Assembly (NCBI GenBank): GCA_019096065.1
Contig: JAGUCH010000002.1
Coordinates: 14,210,501-14,274,500 of the forward strand
Direction of reading: 5' to 3'
DNA length: 64,000 bases
Origin: Paracyclopina nana
Lineage: Eukaryota > Arthropoda > Copepoda > Cyclopoida > Cyclopettidae
A program made the translations under genes and the position numbers. Below are positions 27,231 through 39,000 of the stretch, one piece after another. Under the pieces are notes generated by a model. The model saw nothing but the letters and a program-made list of their open reading frames with translations, ran no database searches and had not been told where the DNA came from. Each line of letters begins with the position of its first letter. Positions within the stretch are counted from its first letter, which is position 1.

Positions 27231-27675
27231 CAGGGTGACCAGATGTGGCTATTTATAGCCAAAGTGGCTATTTTTGACCCGTGTGTGGCTACGGAAATTT
27301 AGGCCGAATAGCCATAGCCATTTGTGGCTATTTTTGAAAAGCCCGAAAATTTGATATTTTTACTCAATAAATGCTTGAAAATCATCGAAAAAGCAGGGGG
27401 AAAAATTAAATTTGCAAAAACGGCTGACTTTAAAAAAAAATCTTTCGCCACCAAAACTTGAAGAAAATGATCATTTAATCCTTGCTTTCATCACAGCAAT
27501 CCCAAAAATTGGATCAAATTTTCATAATAAATATTAGTCATTGTGCAAATTCCTAAAATTGTGGCTATTTTTCGCCAATTTGTGGCTATTTTGAGTCATT
27601 TTTCTTAGATAGCCAAATGTGGCTATTTTTGGGGAAAATCTGGCTACAACCCGATCAAATTTTCTGGTCACCCTG
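27231..27675. mobile_element. hAT-type MITE (TIR CAGGGTGACCAGA)
   Basis: 445-bp insertion with perfect 13-bp terminal inverted repeats starting CAGGG, a classic hAT tip. It is flanked by the exact 8-bp duplication actgtgac at 27223-27230 and 27676-27683. Subterminal GTGGCTATTT motifs occur on both sides. Its first 35 bases recur at 60327-60361. It interrupts the same composite element as the preceding hAT MITE. Confidence 0.92.
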
Positions 27676-28191
27676 ACTGTGACCGATTTTCCGAGCGAAA
27701 TGAACTTGCCGAAATGCCAAGTTGTGACGTCACAGGGTTTGCAAAAAGCTGACACGATCGGCAAAGTGAATTTACTCGAGAGTAAAATCGGTCACAGCTA
27801 ATAAAATTTGACTTGCTGCTTCTCGGGACTTCGAAGGTAACGTAAATAATGCCCTCGGTGAGTAAAATAAAACCTCGCCTCACTATTCACCTCGCTTCGC
27901 TCGGTTCAAGATTCGGCTAGCGCAATTTTCACGTTACCTTCTCAGTCCCGAAAAGCAGCAAGCACTGTAAACCAAACCTCGTGAGTAATTCACTTTGCCG
28001 GTTGACTCAGCTTTTTTGCGCTCCCGATGCGTTATGATGTAAATGATAGTCCTAGGGAGATTTTTTACAAACCAAATGGTAAATGAAAACCCTAGAGGTA
28101 TTTTTTACTTAGCTGATAGTAAATGAAAACCCTAAGGATGCTTTTTGTAAAAAAGTACCTTAAGGCTTTAAAAATCATGTTTGATTTGGTA

Positions 28192-29155
28192 CTTACTAAA
28201 TACCGCAGACAAACGCAATGCAACGCACCCTACTAAATATCGCACACTACTAAATACCGCACACTAATAAATACCGCACACTAATAAATACCGCACACTA
28301 CTTTTTATATTACATTATATCAATGAACTTATGAAACTGGCTGGATGAAAACACTAATTATTTTTTTAGTGACTAGACACACAAGTAAGCATGAATACAT
28401 ATAATAATGTGTGAATCCTGATAGCCGTTTTAGCCGGTTTTTTATGTGCTCGGTATTTAGTATGTTTGCCTACTAAATACCACACACTATAAGCCTTGCA
28501 TTTGAGCGTAAGAAAATAAAGAGGGAGCTCATTTCCCGCGTTTCAAGAAATTCCTCCGCTGATCTTTGAACCCTAAATGCAGCATCAGGGACAGGGACCA
28601 TATACTGTATACAGTCATAAATTAATCAAAGGATGTTTTACTGTAAGAGGGTCCATTTTTCATCCAAATAAGTATGGACTGTTTTTGTGCGCAAAGTGAA
28701 TACTTGTTTGAAAAAAAGCAGCAAAATAATTTTTAAAACATTCTTGAAAAAAGTGAATCGGCCATTTTCATTGTTTTTGTAAGTCCGCTCAGTGAACATG
28801 ACGTCATGATAGCGTGAGCGAAGTTGACCCTTGCATAAAAATTAAAAAGTGTTTGAAATAGAATCAGGCCAAAAAAGAGCCAACTTTTCATATTATTTTG
28901 CCTTTCTTTTTTAAAGCAATGCCATTTTGGAAATACCTTAGATTTATGCAGGCTTGCCAAAAAGCCAGCCAGATTTGCTCAAAAATTGAATTTATTGCCA
29001 AAATATGGTCAAATTACATTAAAATCCCACCTTGCGGAAAAATTTATGAGAAAAACTGATTCATTAGAAATTGGAGGTCTGAATTGCATTTTTTTGCTGT
29101 GTGCGGTATTTAGTAGTGTGCGTTGCGTTGCGTTTGTGTGCGGGATTTAGTATAT
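28192..29155. mobile_element. Element bounded by inverted TACTAAATACCGCACAC repeats
   Basis: The left end holds one long unit (TACTAAATACCGCAGACAAA, extending to 28230) and four tandem 17-bp units at 28231-28298. The right end at about 29099-29155 carries the inverse, including GTGCGGTATTTAGTAGTGTG and GCGTTGCGTTTGTGTGCGGG. A degenerate pair of units sits near 28449-28490. The interior has no recognisable gene. I could not define a target duplication. It is probably a non-autonomous DNA transposon with subterminal repeats. Confidence 0.65.
28231..28298 (+). repeat. Four tandem 17-bp units
   Basis: Four head-to-tail copies of TACTAAATACCGCACAC, with T/C and C/A variation (first copy TACTAAATATCGCACAC, last two beginning TAATAAA). 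They lie at the left terminus of the surrounding element and may be transposase-binding sites. Confidence 0.85.
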
Positions 29156-29256
29156 ACGGCCAAGGTAGCTAAATGGGGTATGTAGAGGGGGTAGGGCCCT
29201 GAACCGGGGTCAAAATCGGGTTCATTGGCCATTTTGGGGAGTTGAGTTGCCTCAGA

Positions 29257-31844
29257 TTTTAAGAGTCTATGCAGGAGCCAGGTGGCAAATTCATGGTAAG
29301 CCAAAATTCTAGAATGAAATGACACCTATCCCAATAGTACCCCCATATAGTGGGATGATTAAGTTATTATGCAACATGGGCTTAGAAATGCTCCTGGGCT
29401 GAGCTAGAGGCCAATTTTTGGACCTAGGTGGAAAATTGGCGATTTTTTGGCCCTTTTTAGAAAGCATTAAAAATTCAATTGCTCCAGCTAGGCAAGGCTG
29501 ATCAAAAAAAAAATTTTTCCAACTTGACTATTGGGTTATGAGGAGTGTTTTGACAGCAAATTATTTTCACTAGGCTTATTGGTTTGTCAGCTGAAAGAGA
29601 AAACGCTCAAAACTGTTTTTATTAAGAAAACTTTTTTGCGGTTGATGGTTTTGGCATAAATCTTTGGCTCTCTGGAAAGCTCTGATCAAGCCACACGTTA
29701 TGGCAGGTAGCCTAGGTTGAACTGACCCCATAGCCGCTGAGCTATTCAAGCTTGAATGTGGAAAAAATGGGCATTTTTCTTTTCTGGTGCATTTATGGAC
29801 ATTTTTACTTCATAAAATATTTTTTTTCATAAAATAAGAATTACTTAAATTGAAAAAGGGAACAAAAAATATTAATGGTGTTTTGGATTTCTATCACTTA
29901 AATACATTGTGCAAGGCTTGGTACACCTAGCAATAAGAATAGAATAAGCTGAAAAGAGAGTGCTTTAAAAGTGGTCCCAATAGCTCTATTTTTTGAAAAG
30001 ACATAACCCAGGCATCCAATTTTATTTGGTGCCAGTTCCTGGTACTGCCACAGATACCTGGCTGGTGCTACAAAACGCATACCTCACACTACTCGCAAAA
30101 TGCATTGCACCTGGAGCCAGTATCATGGCATACAATTGCATTTTGTGGCACCAAGTACAATCTGCCTTGACAGTATTTTCAGGGATGATCTGTTGCAGTT
30201 GTTCCATATATGATGCATTCTGGTAGTACCAGGTAAGATTCCACATTGGATCATTGATGCACAAGTTAGATCACAAAGGGAACTTATAGCCTTGGACCAA
30301 CAACGTATTGTATGTGGATAGACTATAATGAACTAGACTTGGATCGACAAAATTAATCATCCTTGGATCACCTACAAGAGCAAGGTCTTTGATAAACCAG
30401 AACTGACTACATTAACAAGCTCTTCCAAAGAGAAGGCTAAGAAAGCTAACTTAACCTGGCCACCCAAGCCAACTTTGAAAGTCTTGCTCTGTCACCCAAG
30501 CCCAGCTGGGAATGTCCTGGCCACCCAACCTTTGTAGATAGGATTCCCCAGTAGTATCAAGTACATTTTCACAGTAGATCCAAGGAAAATGAGTTTTTCT
30601 GCTAGTCTATCAATTTACAGTTTCTTTTAGTAGACCCAGGTCCTTCTCAGTCATAGCAGTTCATACAAGTATTGTCCCATCTTATCAATCCAAGGACTGT
30701 GTGCCAATCAAGAGACTTTCTGTTGCAGTCCATCCAGGGACAGTATGTTCTACCCAATCTAAGTACAGCCACAAGACAAATGTGAGTTAGCTCAAAAGGT
30801 TAGCCCAAGTTTATAGAAGGGACAGTCTATTTAACTAAAAATGAATAACAATTGTCTCCAAATTCAATAGCTTTGCTATGTTTTTTGGCTTCCTTACTTC
30901 ATTTGAATAGATTTGATAGTCATCAACATTGATTTTTGAATTGAAAAAATCTAAAACTGACACAAATGCATGACACAAAGTGGACATTAATGAAAGAATT
31001 GAGCTCAAAAGTCTAGATCATCAAGGTTGATGGAAGATGCCATAGATTATTCTAACCATGGAAATACATCCAACAAAATTAGAAGTGGGTCTACAAAAAA
31101 TGGTGGCCTCTGGGGCCATTTTGAAACTAATTTTTCAAATTCTTTCTGTTTAACTTATTCTATTCTTATTGCTAGGTGTACCAAGCCTTGCACAATGTAT
31201 TTAAGTGATAGAAATCCAAAACACCATTAATATTTTTTGTTCCCTTTTTCAATTTAAGTAATTCTTATTTTATGAAAAAAAATATTTTATGAAGTAAAAA
31301 TGTCCATAAATGCACCAGAAAAGAAAAATGCCCATTTTTTCCACATTCAAGCTTGAATAGCTCAGCGGCTATGGGGTCAGTTCAACCTAGGCTACCTGCC
31401 ATAACGTGTGGCTTGATCAGAGCTTTCCAGAGAGCCAAAGATTTATGCCAAAACCATCGACCGCAAAAAAGTTTTCTTAATAAAAACAGTTTTGAGCGTT
31501 TTCTCTTTCAGCTGACAAACCAATAAGCCTAGTGAAAATAATTTGCTGTCAAAACACTCCTCATAACCCAATAGTCAAGTGGTAAAAAATTTTTTTTGAT
31601 CAGCCTTGCCTAGCTGGAGCAATTGAATTTTTAATGCTTTCTAAAAAGGGCCAAAAAATTGCCAATTTTCCACCTAGGTCCAAAAATTGGCCTCTAGCTC
31701 AGCCCAGGAGCATTTCTAAGCCCATGTTGCATAATAACTTAATCATCCCACTTTATGGGGGTACTATTGGGATAGGTGTCATTTCATTCTAGAATTTTGG
31801 CTTACCATGAATTTGCCACCTGGCTCCTGCATTAACTCTTAAAA
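29257..31844. mobile_element. Foldback element with about 690-bp inverted arms
   Basis: The left arm (29257-29948) and right arm (about 31153-31844) are near-identical inverted copies. For example, GCAGGAGCCAGGTGGCAAAT near the left outer edge has its exact inverse near the right outer edge, and AAGAATAGAATAAG at the inner edge is likewise mirrored. The 1.2-kb spacer (29949-31152) contains no convincing gene; only short frames occur. The size suggests a long-TIR or foldback-type transposon. The very few arm differences imply recent activity or gene conversion. Confidence 0.85.
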
Positions 31845-32145
31845 GTCAACCCATCTGTGTAGTGGACAGTCAATTTCTCAGAGGAATCTTCAATTCACTG
31901 AAAAAATGAATGGATAGATTGGCTCTGTCATTTTTTTTATTTTGCTCTTGTTGGGCGAGATTTGCGTTAGCAGCCTCGATCCCCCTAAAATCAGTAATTG
32001 ACTCATTGGAAATGCAAAAATGTAGAAATGTGTCTTATGCTGGGAGAAAAACGTGAAGAGTTCTATGATTCTCTGTTGCATTCAATACTTATCAATGCTC
32101 TTTTCATGTCTTGTATTATGAAGCCATAAAAACTTTAATATTCTA

Positions 32146-33787
32146 TTATACGCAATTGTCAAATTGTTGATAATGCAGTCTGAAGCCGACCATGGGCAAT
32201 TTGGCTTCATCCATGTATTCCCAGGCATCAGATAAGAACCTGATGTGGAATGGGAGAGACTGGCCTGAAAAAGGAAATGGATGCAAGAAACTGACCTCAT
32301 AAGTGCTAACTAGAATATCAGCTTACTGCACACTGTGGCAGCAGTTGTTCCAGATGCTGTCACCAGATTCTGCCCACAAAATTCATTTCCATTCATGGCT
32401 ATGATGGCACCCAAGGTGGCCTTTTTCGAGGCCATGGGGATGATGACACAGTCATAGCCAGTCGTTTTCATGCCATCAGTGCCATATCCACAGCACAGCG
32501 AGGACTTGCCCACAAAACCCATCATGGCAATTTTGTGACTGACGACAAAATCATTGGCAGCGTTGGACCAGCAGATTCTGCACATGTTTTTCTCCCTCCT
32601 GATGCAAATGTTGTGATCTTGGTCAGCCAGATGGGTGCCGCCCTCAAAGTTGAAGGTCTGGACGCTGCCACTTGTGGAGCCATAGAAGTACTGCAGACAG
32701 CCATCCGGTGCTAAATTGTGGTAATCACAGGCATACTGTGTGATCTTGATGGCCCATTCTCGATTGGCTGTTCCGCTCGAAATTCCAATTTGGAATGAGA
32801 GGGTATTACAATCCTCGGAGGCATCAACAAACACTGCGCAAACAAAAGAGAAATTCAAAGTAAAAGTCGTGCTGGGTCGTTTTAGACGATATTCGTGACA
32901 CAGCGCCCTCTAGAATTAAGCTATACAAAACGTCTTCAAGTTGCTTGTGTGTGTTTTGTAGAGGGCGCTTCGGCTGTTTATAGCATTTCTGGTTGACCCT
33001 TCTCGCCTTTTTTTCTGTGAACCCTAAAAATAATTCCTTTGATATTGGACGAACTTACAGTGTGCCCCAGTATTAATTCCGCAAATTGTAGGGCTCGGAG
33101 TGGATCCTGGAGCCGTGACATGGAACTGATCAGTCAAGCATCTGGTCTTGTCTGAAACCTCTTTGCCAGCAGCTCCTGAAATGATGCCAGCCAGGAGCTT
33201 TTGTTGAGATGTGGTCAAAACGCTTGGGCCAGTCAATGTGAAGGTGGTAAAGTCCAGCCTCAGTTGGCAGACGTCCACGGAGCATTTGCAAACCTGAGCA
33301 TTGCACTGGCCAATAAAGCCCTTTGTGCTTTCAAAGTACGTGCAATTTTCTGCCCTCCTGCTTCCACAGCCCATTACGACTAAATGGACATTTTAATAAT
33401 AATTAATAATTAATTATTGAGATGCTTACAGGTACAGCAGACCCCATAACCATCTGCACAGGTTCCAGAGGAAGTTCCCCTCTTTTCATCGCACTCATCT
33501 TTAGTGTAGCAAGTGCCATTCTAAAATAGATTACACAAATTTCATGTATCGCAAAAATCCCTCACAGTTGTTTTACCTTGTTGTCATTGGCTTTGCATGC
33601 AATATTTTCAAACTTGACCACATTGAAGACTCCAATATCTAGAAATAGCAATGTGTTTTTAAGAGATCATTTTTAGAGTAGAAGCATGATTTTCTTCCAT
33701 ACTTCTCATCTTTTTGGGGAATTCTACATTTTCCTCACTGATGGCCAAGCCCACTGCAAGGGCTGCTATTAGGAAAAGCTCTCTCAT
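32146..33787 (-). CDS. Secreted CUB-domain protein, arthropod type
   Basis: 394 aa from six exons (33787-33703, 33638-33577, 33520-33430, 33379-33059, 32833-32327, 32264-32146). A signal peptide (MRELFLIAALAVGLAIS) is followed by a short Cys-knot-like module, NGTCYTKDECDEKRGTSSGT then CADGYGVCC. Two CUB-like beta-sandwich regions follow: one starting CQLRLDFTTFTL and ending SPTICGINTGAH, and a second with CNTLSFQIGI, PDGCLQYFYGSTSGSVQTFN and CIRREKNMCRICW. The C-terminal exon (LPFHIRFLSDAWEYMDE) completes the fold. Domain order matches a family common in crustaceans and insects whose molecular role is not established. It is head-to-head with a paralogue 374 bp away. Confidence 0.85.
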
Positions 33788-34161
33788 TTTCCTGCAACAA
33801 CACCAAAAGGAATTAACCATTTTTTATGAGCTTAAATCTGAAAAGAAGAACTCTCACTTTGTTCTGCAAGAGGCTGACATCAACTAACAGCTTTGACCAG
33901 GTCACAAAGTTTTGGCTCGAAAAGTTCCCCCTTGAAGTGATGATGCGCATTACAAAGCACAATTATTTTCCAGTTTTTGGGAAACAACGTACTGCAACAC
34001 GTTATGATCTAGACCATTGACCTATATGGAGATTGAGCCGATTGGGGCAGTTTTTCCACCTTTTCGTCAACGTCTTCAGTTGCCCCTTAGCTTGACATCA
34101 GCAGGTATGTAAAACATCAATTATTCACATGAAAAGTCAACTCCATTTATACGTATTTAGC
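33788..34161. promoter_or_regulatory. Shared upstream region of the CUB gene pair
   Basis: 374 bp between the start codons of two divergent CUB paralogues. By position it contains both promoters, perhaps allowing joint control. No TATA box at a convincing distance was identified on either side. Confidence 0.4.
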
Positions 34162-36005
34162 ATGATGCTAAGGACCATAATTGCAGTGACTTTGTGCACT
34201 GTGGGTGCGCTTGCACTTGACAAAGATGGCAAAGCGAAAGCTTTCAGTTTGTTCAATGTGGTCACATTCAAAAATGAGGAGTGCAAAAGCTCCAGCACAA
34301 CTCCCAATTCTGGACCCAGAAATGGAACTTGCTACACAAAAGATGGTATATCCTTTCAAATGTCCTTTGCGTGCATAACACTATGAACTGATTTTATGCA
34401 GAGTGTGCTAAGAATGGTGGCCAAGCAGCTGGCTCTTGTGCTCTCGGTTTTGGCACTTGCTGCATTTTCACCTATCAGACTTGTGGCACTGATGTATTCC
34501 ATAATTGCTCTTATGTTAGGTACGAAGCATTTTCCCTTTGAAAAGCGTTTTCTTTGACTGATTTTGAGCATTGCAGGAACGAGGGATATCCATCATCTAT
34601 TACTAAAGCTGCAACTTGTGCCTACAACATCAAAAAGGCAGATAAACGTACTAATTCGATTTTAAGTTTTTTTAACAAATACACATCCATTTTCCTTTTG
34701 AATATGTAGAGGTGTGCACATTCAGGTTGGACTTTGAGACTTTTAATTTGCTGGCTGGCACTGCTTCAGTTGATGCCAATGGAGACTGCCAAGACAAGTT
34801 TACAGTCACTGGAGTGAGTTTAAAATTGGTACTTTATTGATTTAAAGAATATGCTTATTATTGTATTTGTAGCTTTCAACTGGCAACATCATTCCCACAA
34901 TTTGTGGATCCAATTCCGGACAGCACAGTATAAATGCACATTCTTTGCATGCTTATACAATTATTTTAATGGCTTCCTTTTTAGTTTATGTTGAGGTTGG
35001 GACAGCACAATCTGATATCGCTACACTGAATTTTGAGTTCGCCAATGCGGCAGCCAACCGTAATTTTGAGATCAAAATTACTCAATACATCTGCAACTCC
35101 AGGCTCAAGTAGGCTACATTTGTTCTTTAAAATGGTCGCCTTTTTACAATAGTAAAATCTGCCTATTCTTTTGGAAAAGAAGATTCACGGAGCTCATGCA
35201 AATTTTTTTCGAAATTCCTTAATTCAACAAATTTAGTTGTTCTGCTAAAAGAATCGGAGGCGGGAAGCACCTTGCAAAATTTCACACAATTAAGTTGCAA
35301 CTATCAATTTAATGTGTTTGTCTATTTTAAGGCCCCCAGAAGGCTGCCTGCAATGGCATACAGGCACTGAAGGCCGCCTGGAGACCTTCAATTTTGCTGG
35401 CAATTTTCAACATTTGAACGACCAGAAATACAGCATTTGCATTAGGCAGGAAATGGGTAAGACTGATGATGAAGGTTGCGTGACTACAGAGTAAGAAAAA
35501 GTTGCGACTCTCTTCAACAGGTTTCTGCTGCGTGAGATACTCGGTGTGCAACGATCCCTTCTCGTTTTCTCTGTTCAACATTGATGTTGTGGGCATGGGA
35601 ACTGCTCAGGTGGACTCGGACTGCTCCATTGATTGGATTGAGATTGAAGGATCCATGGAGACTTGTGGCAGATCAGCAAATGTCAACAGATATTGTGGAA
35701 ACCACTTGGCTGGCAGCAAGTTGGCCAAAGCAAACTTTGACATCTGCGGTACTACTCTTTAATACTTAACAGTACTTTTTGAAGATTTAATTAATTTTTT
35801 CCATAATTAGACTGCACCCCTCCATTTTATGTGGGAATCCGTACCAATGCTGCAGGAGCTGATGCTGACACCAATACAGACGTTCAATCTAGAGGTATAT
35901 AAACACTCGCCTATTATATTAGCATAACTTATTTTGGATAACCAATTTTAAGGTGTCTGCTTGAATTATGTCCAATTACCTTGTGGCCAATCAGTATGGG
36001 GCTAA
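34162..36005 (+). CDS. Secreted CUB-domain protein, paralogue of the adjacent gene
   Basis: 381 aa from ten exons (34162-34345, 34402-34519, 34577-34647, 34710-34813, 34873-34927, 34985-35108, 35332-35456, 35521-35748, 35811-35894, 35953-36005). It has a signal peptide (MMLRTIIAVTLCTVGALA), the same NGTCYTKDECAKNGG module with CALGFGTCC, a first CUB-like region (CTFRLDFETFNLL to PTICGSNSG), and a second with PPEGCLQWHTGTEGRLETFN and CIRQEMGFCCVRY. The C-terminus reads YVQLPCGQSVWG. Several intron positions differ from its neighbour, which has only six exons, so intron loss or gain followed the duplication. Start could be 34162 or 34165. Poly(A) signal AATAAA at 36046-36051. Confidence 0.85.
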
Positions 36006-36093
36006 TCAATATGATTAGATAGGATTTGCATTACACATGTTTACCAATAAAGTGTTTTTTTATTATGGAGAATTGGAAAAATGCTTTTTTAAA

Positions 36094-39000
36094 TCATTTT
36101 CTGGCTGATGAAGCAGCTGCTGCTACATCTCTTAGGTCAATCACTGATTCAACGCCCATAATATCCAGTTCACCAACAGCTTTGTTCTCTTGCAAGTAGT
36201 CCTCATCATGCGAAGACTTTCTTTTCGATCCACCACCTGGTGAGTGAATGCTGGCTGATAATTTGGACCTGGCTAAAGGCAAAAATCTGGGCACTTTTCT
36301 CACTGGGAGGCTGAATGAGGCTAAAGACAAAGAGCGGCCTTTCCCAGTAAATATTGCTCTCTTGGCTTTGAGACGCCTGAAAGATAAAAACAAAAGTGCG
36401 TGACGCCTTAAAAATCCAGAGTCGGGTTGCGCCGGTTCCAAAGTGGAGGGAAATTCAAACTCACTTGTCAAATTCTTCTTGGCTGAGCATCCTTTTGCCA
36501 CTAGGAGTAGGGGATTTCTTGTGGGGTGCTCTTTCGTCAGGATTTTCCCTGAGACTAGGCATGTCCACGTGGTTGATGACGAGTTCAGTTGAGCCAAAGT
36601 CAGAGGGCGATTCCTTGGTGGCCTCTAATTTAGATTGATACTTGACTTGAGCAGCTTTCAGTGAAAGCCACAAGTCAGTGTCTGAGGCCATTCTTTGGCA
36701 CAGCACTCTGTTTTTTCGCGGAGTCACAAAAGAAGGCAACTGGCCAACTTCTTTGGCTACACTGCTAGATGCATTGTTAGATTTGGACTTTTTCTCCAGA
36801 TGAACTCCAATCAAGGGCCTTTGGCTCACTTCATGATGTCCGTTCTTTCTGAACACATCATGCGTTGATTGACTGACAGCAGCTTTGAATTGTTCTAGCT
36901 CCAGTGAGCTTTGGCTAGATGATGGCACAATGGAATCAGGTTTTATTCTGGAAAAGAGGAATTGAATTAGCTCATCTTTCACACTGATATCATCCTTCTC
37001 CAATCACCCTTTAGAAAAGCTTACAAACACAACACACTTTTTTAAAGTCATGAAGTACTTGCCTGATGACATTAAAGTTTGCCAGATTTCAGAAAAAGCA
37101 TAGTGCTGGGAAACGAGTTTATTCATCTGCTACAGTGTGGTTACTCTGCTACTTTTAGAAGCACAGTTAATACTCAACCTGTCTGGTAGGATATCTTCAG
37201 TTTGAATTGACTTGTCAACAGTGTCCAAGCTCATGCTGGGTGTCATGAAATTGAATGTGGCCTGCTTATCCCTCTCCCTTCTTTTCCATTCAACTTTTGC
37301 TGTTTCTGTAGCCACCCAGGATGGAATGTCAGGTATGGCATAAGAAATCCAATTTTTGAGCACCAACAGGACATGCTGGATTACAAAATTAAATCATGAT
37401 CATGAAAGCCCTTATTGAGACTTTTACCTCAAGAATGATGATTAGAATTATGGTTTGAGTTCCCGTAATGTTGGGGAACATTCTATGCACTTGACCTGAT
37501 TGGCCAATTAGTGCGCAATTGACCATCACACCAGCAATTCCCATCCACTCCATTGCACTCTTAAAATTGATAAATTTGCCTTAAAAATGTCGCGCTTCGA
37601 GCAAGGGCTGTTTTTCGACCCGTCAAAATAAACAATAACAACAGCACGTGCCACTAACCTGCCATGAGCCAATGCTATTCACGCGTGCACCAAATGGCCG
37701 TTGATGGACAAAGCACAGCTTGAAAGCATCTCCTCTGATTTCTATGAGGTTGTTGAGCAAAGCACAAACTCCAGCAAGTGGATAAGCCGAAGAGAAAAGA
37801 GTGACATAGCCAAATTGAATGAACATCTCAAGGTAATCCTCAAAAGTGCCTTCATACTAAAAAGGGGCAAAGTTTCTTTTGAATGATTGACCCCATTGGG
37901 ATTCTGTTGGGGGCTTACAGCTGGGGCAGAGCTCTCAAGCTCCACTTGAGACAACACTCTGTCCTTTTTCTTTGGGCTCTCAGCCATCAATGGCTCTTTC
38001 TGGCCTTCATTATGGTCATCATTTTTCTTATCCCCATGAGGCTCCTCGGTTGTTGGACTCAGAGCCCCATACAAATCAAAGGAGAGTTTGGCCAGCTTCA
38101 TTTCCTTTTTGAAATAAGGAATCAGAGACTCTTTGATGTTCCCCATGACTTGCCTGGTGATAAGCAGCGCAGCAAGAAGCTAAAATTGGGTGGAAAGAAA
38201 ATCCTTAATGGCTTTTCCAGCTAACTGGCCGAATTGGGTTCCTTTCACTTGCCTCTTTGAGCTTGTCCATGTCTTTCAAGTAGAAAGCTGTGTAGAACAG
38301 AGCCAAGAAGGAGTTGACAAATTGGAACTGAAAGAGGAATTGATGAGCATTAGTGTCACCTTCACCAGGCCTGGCCTGTCAATTAGAGAGAAAACTTTGA
38401 AAAAGAGGAGCATGCAACATACCAAAGCCTTTTTCACAACCATATTGTTCTCATATTTGGCTGAGTTCCGATAATTTTCTACAAGAAGAGAAAACATAAA
38501 GAGAGAGAGAAGCAAACGAGGAGTGGAAAAAGCTTTCAGAAAAGCTACTTTTTGTGCGACGATCTCTCAAGCCCTTAAGGTACTTTAGGTCATAGAATTA
38601 TTTCAATGAAAAAGAGTTAAGTAGAGCAAACATGCAAGCTAGCAGAGAAGAAAATTAGTAAAATGTGTCTAACCAAAATGAGTTTCACCACCAAATGATC
38701 CTCATAAGTTTCCTTTGATCTATAATTTTCTGGAGATGAGAAAGCCTTCAGTTATTTCAGGGTCCAATCAGTACTATCTTGTGCTTTTAATCAAGTTAGC
38801 TCTATATGTAAAGTTGTTGCTTACAAAGCATTGTGTCTTACCCATATCATTAAGCCAGACAGCAATATTGTTGTATACACTGTCCAAGATGGGAATGACT
38901 ATGGCTAACAAGATTTTGGGCAAGTAGCTCAAGTAAGAGATATATCCTCTTTCCTTTATCACGCCATCCCACAATTGCTACAATTGAGAAAATTATTTCA

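Larger units (their letters stand above)
26325..27962. mobile_element. Composite inverted-repeat element hosting two hAT insertions
   Basis: Outer ends are 29-bp inverted repeats with one mismatch (CTTGCTGCTTTTTGGGACTG at the left, matching inverse at the right). Inside, two unit types recur. One, about 165 bp, is bounded by CTTGCTG...CAGCAAG and contains CCGAGCGAAGCGAGG. The other, about 130 bp, is bounded by AACTGTGACCG...CGGTTACAG and contains GTGACGTCAC. Removing the two nested insertions (26659-27183 and 27231-27675) with one target copy each leaves about 650 bp. There is no transposase frame. Confidence 0.7.

Noticed and set aside
28231..28298. CRISPR-like tandem repeats
   Set aside because: Units are directly adjacent with no spacers, and this is an animal genome; they are transposon-end repeats.
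29949..31152. Gene inside the foldback spacer
   Set aside because: Only frames under 85 codons, on both strands, with no family features or splice logic.
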